The notes under the pieces: model-generated | The model's database searches: none | Seen by the model: the letters and a program-made list of their open reading frames with translations, nothing else | Told to the model about the DNA's origin: nothing | Origin: SIG299 sp045531955 | GTDB lineage: Bacteria > Bacillota > Clostridia > Lachnospirales > Lachnospiraceae | Length of the DNA: 64,000 bases | Assembly: GCA_045531955.1 (NCBI GenBank) | Contig: JAZSFC010000029.1 | Location: forward strand, 26,471-90,470 | Direction: 5' to 3' | Shown here: piece after piece, positions 9,301 through 16,212 of the stretch | Position numbering within the stretch: the stretch's first letter is position 1 | How the letters are laid out: each line of letters starts with the position of its first letter | Translations under genes and position numbers: made by a program

Positions 9301-10293
9301 GAGGGTTCTATAAGTGATATTACTGGAGTGTCCTATAGCGATGCGGCACTTACTGGTGATATGGTATTTGAGGGTGATAAGATGATTGTACCAGGTGGTA
9401 CAGATTTCAGTGTTGTTGCTCAGCCAAACTTTACCGCTTACTTGTCGGGTTATTCCTTGGATGTTATCAATAAATCTGTTGATGCAGATGGCTTAAGGAT
9501 TAGTGATGAAAAAACTATTCCGTATAGTGATATAATCGCTGATAGCTCCGACATCTACTCCAAATGGGGAAATTCTTGTACGGAGAAGCTGTTTAAGGAA
9601 TATAAAAAATGGGTTGCAAAAATGGCTGATGTACGAAATTATCAGGCAGATTTGAAAATGACCATAAGTGGTAATGGTTATAGCGCAAAGGAATATGAAG
9701 CCTTTAATGTATCTATAGGATATATCACAGGTGGCTTAAGCTCTGAGGAGGAAGTATTTCCATTAGAAATCAAAAATGGGGTATTGCTGAAGTCGACTGA
9801 AAGCTATAAGGCATTGATAAAATCTATCGCATCTGACTATGCATGTGATTATGATAAAGCGGTTGAAGTGTTTGAGGCCAGTGGATTATATACTGCAATA
9901 TTGGATGCAATTGAATCCTCTATAGCAGATGAAAACAAATCTCAAGCTGGACCTGATGAGCTGGGCAGTTCAGCACACTGGTATGATGAGCAGGTCAAAA
10001 CTTTTGTAGTTAGGAGATATGAATCTACACCATTACATTTTCATGATATAGTTTCAAGTGATAAGTTGGATTATGGTGCAGTTGCAAATCCTAAAAAACA
10101 AGCTACTGCAAAGTTTTTCCTTACATTGTATTTTCAGGATGAGATTGAACCATTACTAGGTTATACAATCTATGAACCAACGAATGCAGCCAAGAAAGAG
10201 AGTGCAGTTGAAACAGGAAATGTTATCATCAATCAGTTATATATTGATGGAGCTGATTTCTTAATTAAGAATGCAGTGACGTCTGATTTCTAA
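6301..10293 (+). CDS. Giant secreted protein, unknown (1330 aa)
   Basis: A signal peptide (MRVSKRLFALVLCFLVF, cleavage near AFA-WG) precedes about 1300 residues with no motif I recognise. A short Thr-Pro spacer (TPTPTVTPIPDEG, about 620-635) divides it into two halves. There is no C-terminal helix or sorting signal, so it is either released or held by a partner, plausibly the anchored protein encoded just upstream. Aromatic and Tyr/Asp-rich composition fits an extracellular beta-rich protein. GGGGTA occurs at 6976, 7956, 8755 and 9778. A terminator follows. It may be an adhesin or part of a surface machine; no enzyme motif was found. Confidence 0.75.
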   Translation: MRVSKRLFALVLCFLVFISIPTISAFAWGGAGAEASPGNDNGHKGDFPLTNGYGFRVYLYDFDKYGEFWEGDNPYVLLPSNNFGSFADIFDRCASESAFYLGVPSNYKAYDAQYGSTPWVGINTMSASEFNTMPGMSGYTNPSGNYARIDFTKYIDVFNKISEQVESIDGMQEVLDWFSAHGVDTSGYNPEATLVVVEPVVKWYYGNMKWVTTYQNARKFDGTRSGVHEYFNFNWSMREDADIQGDRIIPLATTGATAKAHAVLGGFYQSYLFEEGDCLTQSYDSTAGFSFYGCLRVDPTRVAVNVAVIYDGAYGTTDKDKIINYVGLNNKYPYRHWEGTDWEDSTKVADYLGVESTSQIDKYDLLMYDIRRAKGVPMRFSDMVERMKVDDFVFEWGIKKASGADYNLGEAQSMIGINYNGVYYADLSPFWMELNENTGFSFLSTSYRPGYSASLLPSLNAKNFLQISFVYATMGGNIKSGISQDQMFGTSIELLSKTPVIESYIVSVDTITDNSDATCSTETLEYDAKKIVSANTSAIAECIAIVPNYSPLGYSPERLANLSTVITGETKEEIIDAFMNYFAEAEVLEVVDGSKSLKLGNVLYENMNYGYTVYELIITEADITPTPTVTPIPDEGKTTKPFSGDYDEVLQDYELNRVEPSVFKLIDKKVKINRNLWTIDSSYYSTVSCYLCSFDGYTYNTKDYDIVVYDKSSGMTVSKDNALSGTKLLLYNTSNGAFATRNALVNGKTFDTEGSPEYVVDYAFNIVRSISGDKRTVSTISRQVLNESFGKQVLGLDYDNVPKSKEIASGYRNSFATVGVISDTLKFDAIYRITGNKNRIEVEGATHYCSYWDDDWECRFSNTEYYHQLETIPNALAAFNVNGSSYSTVSENVNVGVHKYSTKVMKIGQNDRDTGITSLRKAPSTGTDRKIFVPAYSVAAIQNHDMILNFYPEVKMMAHEYSGDTISGMDDVNEVEVLTMGEEQRKVQSSSLYIYSIRSAEGSISDITGVSYSDAALTGDMVFEGDKMIVPGGTDFSVVAQPNFTAYLSGYSLDVINKSVDADGLRISDEKTIPYSDIIADSSDIYSKWGNSCTEKLFKEYKKWVAKMADVRNYQADLKMTISGNGYSAKEYEAFNVSIGYITGGLSSEEEVFPLEIKNGVLLKSTESYKALIKSIASDYACDYDKAVEVFEASGLYTAILDAIESSIADENKSQAGPDELGSSAHWYDEQVKTFVVRRYESTPLHFHDIVSSDKLDYGAVANPKKQATAKFFLTLYFQDEIEPLLGYTIYEPTNAAKKESAVETGNVIINQLYIDGADFLIKNAVTSDF

Positions 10294-10300
10294 AATGAAA

Positions 10301-10330
10301 AGTAGTGAGTTTCGACTCGCTACTTTTTTT
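10301..10330 (+). terminator. Rho-independent terminator
   Basis: AGTAG.GAGT, loop TTCG, ACTC.CTACT, then seven T. Confidence 0.85.
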
Positions 10331-10338
10331 GTGTTTTA

Positions 10339-10381
10339 TAAAAAAGCCAGATCGATTCTCTAGGGTTAATATCAAATTATA
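10339..10381 (+). repeat. Direct repeat copy 2, upstream of an operon
   Basis: TAAAAAAGCCAGATCGATTC, then CTCTAGGGTTAATATCAAA, matches the copy at 4905-4950 with few differences. It again lies between a terminator and a new gene group. Confidence 0.65.
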
Positions 10382-10462
10382 TTTGTCATGAAAAAAAATT
10401 ACAAATTTTTTCGCCATGATACTATTAATTTTATTTTTGTTCAGTTAAGGGAGGAAACGGAT

Positions 10463-11092
10463 ATGAGTAACAATTATGAAATGTACATTCTTCAGTTGCT
10501 TAAGGGTTTAAATGATGAACAGCGTATTACAGCTATTACTGCATTTTTAGAAGGGAATGGTTTTGCTGTTGAGTATGAACGTGTAGGAAAGAAGTATATC
10601 AATAAATATTATACTCAGTCAGATTGTAAGTATATGCTTCTTGTGATTCTTAGTAAAGAGTACACTTCTAAGGTGGAAGGTTTCAGTATTCTGGATAAGA
10701 GTATGCTTACTATTTTGAGGCAGGGATACAGTGTTTGTCCAAATCGTAAGGGTAATACAAAGAGATATGTTATCAACGGTAATAATGAGCATATTAAGTT
10801 ACATCAGTTTGTAATGCAGAAGAATGGAGTTTTCGGAAAACCTGAAGAAGAAGTAGACCATGTCAGCGGTTGTTATTACATCACTACTAGAGAATTATTG
10901 GAGTATGTACCTAGTGCGGAGAATATTGCACGTAAGCGTGGAGGTGCTCATTATTTCTATATGTATGATTTCAGAGATACATGGTATGCGTATATGTTAG
11001 CATCATTTGGTTTGATTTCCGCTGATACACTTTATGCTGTTCAGAATGTTAGTTATATTAACAGACTTAACGCTATGAATAAGGGGGCATAA
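10463..11092 (+). CDS. HNH-like protein
   Basis: This is a 209-residue protein. The middle (about 110-150) reads KLHQFVMQKNG, EEEVDHVSGCYYITTRELLE, then PSAENIARKR. This follows the layout of HNH_3-type endonucleases (LHR...VDH.dg...N....R..N). The central VDH is present, but the usual Asn and final His positions are not clear, so activity is uncertain. Start choice: AAGGGAGG sits about 9 bases before the ATG at 10463, and an upstream in-frame ATG at 10388 has no ribosome site. It is the first gene of a group reaching to 14,876. It could be a homing or element-encoded nuclease or a catalytically dead DNA-binding relative. Confidence 0.6.
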   Translation: MSNNYEMYILQLLKGLNDEQRITAITAFLEGNGFAVEYERVGKKYINKYYTQSDCKYMLLVILSKEYTSKVEGFSILDKSMLTILRQGYSVCPNRKGNTKRYVINGNNEHIKLHQFVMQKNGVFGKPEEEVDHVSGCYYITTRELLEYVPSAENIARKRGGAHYFYMYDFRDTWYAYMLASFGLISADTLYAVQNVSYINRLNAMNKGA

Positions 11093-11094
11093 AT

Positions 11095-11661
11095 ATGCTG
11101 TCGAGTTATTCTTTCAATGCAGAGCTTCCAGATAATGTTTGGAATGTATTTAAAAACTGCGAACAGATTCAGGGGGACTTCTACACACTGGAAGTCCTCA
11201 GGGGTGTTCAGGAGGGAAAGATTTCTGCAGATGAAAACACAAAATTTAACTTGCAGGCGTATGTAAATAGAGTTGAAAAGAATAAGTTCATGGAGAAATG
11301 CCGTGAAGGAAAAAAGAAGGTTAGTATTGTTGATGATACTGACGACCCATTTGAGCTAGAGGGTTTAACTGAGGATATTGTTTCAGGCTTCGTGGAGGAA
11401 GTGGATTTTGTTGAAGATATGGCAGAATCCGATGAGGTCAGATGGGCAGTGAATCAGATAAACACTAGAGCAAGAGAGTGGATGATTACATATAAACTGG
11501 ATGTTCCATTTTGTATTCGTCAGGCTCTGAGGGGTATGCCAGAAAGCCGTGATTTATTGAAGAAAATTATTGCTGATAATGAAGTGGCGGCAGAGTGTAT
11601 CCACGCAGTATTAGCATCGGGTATTGAGTTTAACAAATTGTTTCCAGAGAAAGGAGAGTGA
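11095..11661 (+). CDS. Soluble protein, unknown
   Basis: This 188-residue helical, acidic protein starts 2 bases after the HNH-like gene's stop. The stretch LQAYVNRVEKNKFMEKCREG, followed by an acidic DDTDDPFE segment, faintly resembles region 2 of sigma-70-like factors. The C-terminal part does not confirm that, so I leave it unnamed. The ribosome site AAGGGGGC precedes the ATG. It overlaps the terminal region of the next reading frame but not its likely start. Confidence 0.6.
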   Translation: MLSSYSFNAELPDNVWNVFKNCEQIQGDFYTLEVLRGVQEGKISADENTKFNLQAYVNRVEKNKFMEKCREGKKKVSIVDDTDDPFELEGLTEDIVSGFVEEVDFVEDMAESDEVRWAVNQINTRAREWMITYKLDVPFCIRQALRGMPESRDLLKKIIADNEVAAECIHAVLASGIEFNKLFPEKGE

Positions 11662-11665
11662 TTTC

Positions 11666-11962
11666 ATGTTTTCAGGAAATCCGCATGCAAAAGATGTTTT
11701 TAATATGGACTACATAAGGAGGAGACCTGAGTCTGAGAGGGCATTGCTTTTGTGCTATGTATTGTGTAAAGCCGGAGTTGTTCGCTTTGATATGAATATT
11801 CCGTTGCACAGATATTTGTTAGGGGAGCTAACAGTATGGATAAATGACATAAATCAGGATTATATAGCAGAGAACCATCATTTATTCAATGAGCGTTTGA
11901 TGTTAGCTTGCATTCTCAAGAATATAGCTGAGTTTATTATTCCAATACGCAAAAACAAGTAA
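11666..11962 (+). CDS. Small soluble protein, unknown
   Basis: This is a 98-residue protein (MFSGNPHAKDVFNMDY). The start at 11666 is chosen because GAAAGGAGAG sits about 9 bases upstream; the same frame opens earlier at 11624 inside the previous gene without a ribosome site. The sequence is helical with no motif I recognise. It is part of the run of small genes between the HNH-like and membrane-protein genes. Confidence 0.6.
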   Translation: MFSGNPHAKDVFNMDYIRRRPESERALLLCYVLCKAGVVRFDMNIPLHRYLLGELTVWINDINQDYIAENHHLFNERLMLACILKNIAEFIIPIRKNK

Positions 11963-12032
11963 TTTGTATTGGAATATAAAAGGTAATATCTGTCACTTGT
12001 TGTAGCTGTTGTTTTTCAAAAAAGGAAAGGTT

Positions 12033-12572
12033 GTGATTTTTATCAGTAAGTGGGATGAAGCTGTAGTAAACGCTGAACGTTTATTCACACAAGCAAATGA
12101 AAAGATTTTGGAGGAGTTAGAAATGGCAGAAGAATTTGTTAATGAACAGAATGTTACAGAGGTTATTGAAAAAAATGAAGCTTCTTATGAGGAAGTGAAG
12201 GTTTCCAGTGAGGAAACAGATACAGATGATTATTCTGATGAATTTGAGGCAGAAGAGGATTTTTCTGATGATGAGGAGTTAAAAAAAGATGCTGCGTATA
12301 TACTTGATGATTTAATTGATTCAATTGATGATACTTGGGATATTACAAATATAGTTGGGTGTATCAATGAGATTCGCACTAATATAAGAAGCATACAAGG
12401 ACTATTACTTCATCATTTAGAGTTACAGAACAATGAGAAGATGGTGCAATTTGTCGATGCTTTTGGACGAGAACTAAGTAGTAGTATTAAGGGTATTAAG
12501 AATGCCATAGCAGTTTATGATACCACAAACACAGCTTTTAGTGCTATTAACAAGGGATGGGGGTGGAATTAA
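12033..12572 (+). CDS. Acidic helical protein, unusual start
   Basis: This acidic protein of about 179 residues is unrecognised. A Glu/Asp-rich first half is followed by amphipathic helices (about 100-165). The start is unclear. AAAGGAAAGG at 12021-12030 is too close to the GTG at 12033. At normal spacing, 12042, the codon is ATC followed by AGTAAG. The gene at 14941 has nearly the same leader (GAAAGGTTGTGAT), with ATG in the equivalent place. Either GTG with short spacing or a rare ATC start is used, or an ATG was mutated. The gene overlaps the next start by one base. Confidence 0.55.
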   Translation: MIFISKWDEAVVNAERLFTQANEKILEELEMAEEFVNEQNVTEVIEKNEASYEEVKVSSEETDTDDYSDEFEAEEDFSDDEELKKDAAYILDDLIDSIDDTWDITNIVGCINEIRTNIRSIQGLLLHHLELQNNEKMVQFVDAFGRELSSSIKGIKNAIAVYDTTNTAFSAINKGWGWN

Positions 12573-12745
12573 TGGGAGAGAACATGAAGAATTTAGGTCA
12601 GACACTTGAGGTTGCTGAGGAATCTATTGATTTAGATGAACTGATTGATAAGGTAAACGCAGAAAAGAAGAAAACAGCTATTTATGCAGTAGCAGTATGG
12701 GTTGTATGTGTGATTTCTTTTGTTGTTAAGTTTGTTATTTGGTAA
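12572..12745 (+). CDS. Small single-pass membrane protein
   Basis: This is a 57-residue protein: an acidic helical N-terminus (about 1-30), a Lys cluster, then a C-terminal membrane helix (TAIYAVAVWVVCVISFVVKF) placed as a tail anchor with its body inside the cell. The ATG shares its first base with the last base of the preceding stop (TAATG). It lies 13 bases before a large membrane protein, so the three genes likely form one unit. Confidence 0.6.
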   Translation: MGENMKNLGQTLEVAEESIDLDELIDKVNAEKKKTAIYAVAVWVVCVISFVVKFVIW

Positions 12746-12758
12746 GGAGGGGTAATTT

Positions 12759-14876
12759 ATGGATAGGGTAACAAAGAATGAATTAAATCGTTTGGAAGAT
12801 TTACGCAGAGCAGCTGAAGAAGCTGGTTACAATGGTAATAATGCGGCAAATGCTTTGCTGATGAATGAAGAGAATCTTGATAAACTGGAAACACTTGACG
12901 GTTTATATGCGAGCTATAAGAGAGTTCGTGGAGTGTTCAGAACAGGTGTTGTAGTTTTGATTATCATCCTTTTGTACATGTTCTATGGTGTAATCGCTCC
13001 TTTATTTGCCAAGGAACCTGATGCAGAACCTACAGTGACTCCTGTTGTAAAGAAGTATGAAGAGTATACCTTTACATATACCATGCAGGAAATTCCACGT
13101 ATTGAGCTTGATGATGTTTCTAAGACTACATTTAAGGAACTCCGTTTGCAGGCTCAGGAGGATGAAAACTTCGTAGAGCTGATTGATAGCAATGACGGGG
13201 TATTTGACCTCAGTGATGATACAAGAGATGAGCTTCTGTTATTCTCTTATTCAGATTTAGGAATGAAGGTTGCAAGCCAGTGTAGAGTATATGAGTATTC
13301 TATCGAAAATGGCTTGGCTGTTGTTCCAGAAAATGAGATTTTAAATCAGGATGAATTAGATATGTATACTGTTACATATTTGAGAGCATTCAATACTCTT
13401 GATGAATTGCAGGAAGGTATGACATATACTGAAGAAGGCAACAAGGTTTTCACTTATGATATTTATTGTACAGATGAAGATGGCAGAGAGTCCGGCAGAA
13501 TCTATACAAGTTATGATGATATCAAAGCAGCAGTAACATATACAGCTTTTGATTTGAAGTTGTATGAAGATGTTGATTTTGAAGCTCTGGCAGCGGAGAT
13601 CGATAAGGTATTAGAGACTCATGAACATACCTTAGAGACTTCTGATTCTGATGCATATATTTCAGTTTATTTGGAAATTGGAAAAGTTGTTTCTCAGTTT
13701 ACAAATAAATTTACATTGAGTAATGATTTCATTGCAGGACTTGGTGTTGATTTTGAGTATATGTCTTACAAGGCAGGGGGTACCGATGATTTCCATGAAG
13801 TGACCATCTTGATTAAAGACCATGCAGTAACAATTCCATTATACATTGAGTATTATGATTTGTTCGATGAAGAGCCAGACCCAACTCCAACCGTTGAGCC
13901 AACTGAGACTCCAACTCCAGAACCGACAGTGGAGCCAACTGAGACTCCAACACCAGAACCGACAGTGGAGCCAACTGAGACTCCAACACCAACGGCTGAA
14001 CCTATTAAGGAACCTACAAAGACGCCAACTGCAACACCAGTACCAACTGCTACAGCTACTCCAGTTCCTGAAAAAATTCGAAAAGAGTATACAATCACAT
14101 ATGAATTGCAGATTCCTGAAAAGATTGATTTGGCAAATGTTGATACAGTAACGATTAGTGAATTAAAGGATTTGGTTGGCACAACAGATGGTTATAAAAA
14201 ATACCGTGGTATCGAAGATTATCAGTATGAGTTTTATGGTGTTAATGAAGATGCTGTTGTTTATAGTAGAGATAGTTTTGTTGAAATTTTGAATTCAACG
14301 AATAAGATTTTCAGTAAGGAAATCAAAGAAGGTTCATATCCAATGGCTAGCGAAAGATTTGAATATGATTATGATTTCGATGCAACAGGCCTGTCTCATA
14401 GGTATTATGATACAGATTATAAATTTGAAACTGGCGATAAATACTACTTTGATAATGTATCTCCAAAGAAGAATGTAAATTTTGTTGAAGATACCATTTC
14501 TTCTAACCTTACTTGCAAATTAGGTATCATGTTATATGACGAATCTGTTTCTGTCGATGATATTGTGGCTGTAATTGATAAGGTTCTAGCAGAAGAAAAG
14601 TATTATGTAGATAAACTAAGACCTGATGGTCGTGGTGATATAGCAAGAGTATGGTATGACAGAAACACTCGAATTGTTGAAGAGTTATTGAAAATTACTG
14701 AAAAGTTCACTACCTATGATAGTTCCTATCTTCTTGACGATGCACCAAATGGTACGTTATCTCATAGATATGCTGATGCTTATGGTTCAAATTATGAATG
14801 TAAATTAACATTCAATTTTGTGGATTATTTGTTTGAGGTTGATGCCTATGTAAATTACTATGATTACTTTGAATAG
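12759..14876 (+). CDS. Membrane protein with two tandem extracellular domains
   Basis: This 705-residue protein has a cytoplasmic helical head (1-60), a membrane helix at about 63-83 and then an extracellular body. The body contains a duplicated domain. Copy 1 starts near residue 98 (YTFTYTMQEIPRIELDDV) and copy 2 near residue 445 (YTITYELQIPEKIDLANV). They are joined by a Thr-Pro-Glu linker (about 373-435) made of PTETPTPEPTVE repeats. Both copies end in a Y-rich strand before the linker or C-terminus (YIEYYDLFDE and YVNYYDYFE). The function is unknown; binding to a surface or partner protein is inference. The ribosome site TAAGGAGGGG itself contains GGGGTA (12749). Confidence 0.8.
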   Translation: MDRVTKNELNRLEDLRRAAEEAGYNGNNAANALLMNEENLDKLETLDGLYASYKRVRGVFRTGVVVLIIILLYMFYGVIAPLFAKEPDAEPTVTPVVKKYEEYTFTYTMQEIPRIELDDVSKTTFKELRLQAQEDENFVELIDSNDGVFDLSDDTRDELLLFSYSDLGMKVASQCRVYEYSIENGLAVVPENEILNQDELDMYTVTYLRAFNTLDELQEGMTYTEEGNKVFTYDIYCTDEDGRESGRIYTSYDDIKAAVTYTAFDLKLYEDVDFEALAAEIDKVLETHEHTLETSDSDAYISVYLEIGKVVSQFTNKFTLSNDFIAGLGVDFEYMSYKAGGTDDFHEVTILIKDHAVTIPLYIEYYDLFDEEPDPTPTVEPTETPTPEPTVEPTETPTPEPTVEPTETPTPTAEPIKEPTKTPTATPVPTATATPVPEKIRKEYTITYELQIPEKIDLANVDTVTISELKDLVGTTDGYKKYRGIEDYQYEFYGVNEDAVVYSRDSFVEILNSTNKIFSKEIKEGSYPMASERFEYDYDFDATGLSHRYYDTDYKFETGDKYYFDNVSPKKNVNFVEDTISSNLTCKLGIMLYDESVSVDDIVAVIDKVLAEEKYYVDKLRPDGRGDIARVWYDRNTRIVEELLKITEKFTTYDSSYLLDDAPNGTLSHRYADAYGSNYECKLTFNFVDYLFEVDAYVNYYDYFE

Positions 14877-14891
14877 TAGGTAATTAGTGAT

Positions 14892-14926
14892 GGAGGATGG
14901 CTATTGCAGTCATCCTCCTTTTTTGA
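14892..14926 (+). terminator. Rho-independent terminator
   Basis: GGAGGATG pairs with CATCCTCC, followed by six T. The next gene's ribosome site GAAAGG begins directly behind the T-run. Confidence 0.85.
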
Positions 14927-14940
14927 AAGGTTGTGATATT

Positions 14941-15405
14941 ATGTTAAATCCAGTAACAAGTCTTTTTCAAACGAAAAATCTATTGTATTCAGGAGCTGAT
15001 AATTGGAGTTTACATCTTTTGAATAACGGGGTCATTGAATTGGAGGGTGTTAACTTCTTTGGCGAATATGGGGTATTGAAGCAGAGCATTAAAACATATA
15101 GTTTGGACACCAGAGGTATTACATTTGAGTTGGCTACGGGTTCCTTAGTCAGATTGGAATACAGGTTCATGAATAAAGAAGTGAAATATAAAACCTCTTG
15201 GGAGAGGGGCATCAAAGTGGCTCTTGAGTGTTGGCTATTAGGAAAGTTCTATGATGCTTTATCAATAGCAATCAATGATGGTGTAGATACTGATAAGTGG
15301 TTAAAACAATATGGTAATACACAAAGCAATGCTAAATTCTTAAATGGAGTATTGGAAGGTTATAAAACATATAAAGAGTATACAAGTTATATGATGAATA
15401 GGTAA
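14941..15405 (+). CDS. Small soluble protein, unknown
   Basis: This 154-residue protein (MLNPVTSLFQTKNLLY) has no recognisable domain. The first half is beta-strand-like and the C-terminal half helical. The leader GAAAGGTTGTGAT is shared with the gene at 12033. The frame extends upstream to 14887 through the terminator, but the ATG at 14941 has the ribosome site. GGGGTA is present at 15070. A terminator follows. Confidence 0.6.
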   Translation: MLNPVTSLFQTKNLLYSGADNWSLHLLNNGVIELEGVNFFGEYGVLKQSIKTYSLDTRGITFELATGSLVRLEYRFMNKEVKYKTSWERGIKVALECWLLGKFYDALSIAINDGVDTDKWLKQYGNTQSNAKFLNGVLEGYKTYKEYTSYMMNR

Positions 15406-15413
15406 TGTATATA

Positions 15414-15446
15414 AGCTACTGGTTCTATGGAACTGGTAGCTTTTTT
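15414..15446 (+). terminator. Rho-independent terminator
   Basis: AGCTAC.GGTTC pairs with GAAC.GGTAGCT around a four-base loop, followed by six T. Confidence 0.85.
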
Positions 15447-15470
15447 CTATGGAATTTGGGTTTGAAATTT

Positions 15471-15526
15471 TTTTGACAAAAATTAACAAAAAACGTATTG
15501 ACAAATTTTGACAGAAGAGCTTAGAT
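15471..15526 (+). promoter_or_regulatory. Promoter region with repeated TTGACA boxes
   Basis: TTGACA occurs at 15473, 15498 and 15508 in an AT-rich stretch. The copy at 15498-15503, 17 bases before TTAGAT (15521-15526), is the best -35/-10 pair. The repeated TTTTGACA could also be an operator. It precedes the gene at 15589. Confidence 0.45.
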
Positions 15527-15588
15527 AGACACGCAAAAAACAACCAACCCCATCAGCGAATGGGAACAAAGAAAAAGGAGGTACTTGT

Positions 15589-16146
15589 ATGTACAAATTG
15601 TTATTACCAGGTAATCAGATTATGACTTTTAAAGGAGTCGTCGCTTGCGTGGAAAAGCATGTTGAATTCGCAGGAAGAAAATGCAGGCTTACTAAGAGGG
15701 CAGGAAAGAAGGACAAAGCAAACTTGCTAGTGTTTGATGATACTGTTAATGCAGATCCATTCATGAACAGCTTGTCGAATCCTGTAGTGATTGGCAACTT
15801 AGCTCCGGAAAAGGTGTCTGAGATAACAGAAGCTCTGCTCAAGGATGGTTATTATGACTTCAGCAAGGTAGAGTTTCAGGATGTCGAAAAGTATATCAAC
15901 CTTGTTGTCGATAATGGAGTTTCTCTGCCATATATGATAATTGATGATTTTATGTTCCATATGCCTATTGGAAGGGGTGAAATGGTAAATTGTAATGAGA
16001 TTACTGATTACGTGACCATCAATAATTCATATAGTTATATTACACCATTTGGCGGTGATGACGACTGCGGAGCAGACAGCGATGTTTTTGATACTGAAGA
16101 AGATGACGAAGAGTGTGACGAAGAGTGTGACACTGACGATTTGTAG
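15589..16146 (+). CDS. Soluble protein with acidic Cys-rich tail
   Basis: This 185-residue protein has an alpha/beta-like body and a very acidic tail (about 155-185) holding repeated EECDEECD-type Asp/Glu/Cys units. No family is recognised. The tail could bind metal or mimic DNA, but there is no direct evidence. A strong ribosome site (AAAAAGGAGG) and its own promoter region precede it. It is followed by a perfect intergenic hairpin and the DUF262 gene. Confidence 0.6.
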   Translation: MYKLLLPGNQIMTFKGVVACVEKHVEFAGRKCRLTKRAGKKDKANLLVFDDTVNADPFMNSLSNPVVIGNLAPEKVSEITEALLKDGYYDFSKVEFQDVEKYINLVVDNGVSLPYMIIDDFMFHMPIGRGEMVNCNEITDYVTINNSYSYITPFGGDDDCGADSDVFDTEEDDEECDEECDTDDL

Positions 16147-16159
16147 TAGTCATTAAGTT

Positions 16160-16194
16160 TTGGCAGAGCTGGGGTAATTCTCATGCTCTGCCAA
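16160..16194 (+). promoter_or_regulatory. Intergenic hairpin before the DUF262 gene
   Basis: TTGGCAGAGC (16160-16169) pairs perfectly with GCTCTGCCAA (16185-16194); the loop holds GGGGTA. No T-run follows, so this is more likely an RNA stability or leader hairpin than a full terminator. The next ribosome site begins 7 bases later. Confidence 0.6.
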
Positions 16195-16212
16195 ATATGA
16201 AGGAGGAAAAAT

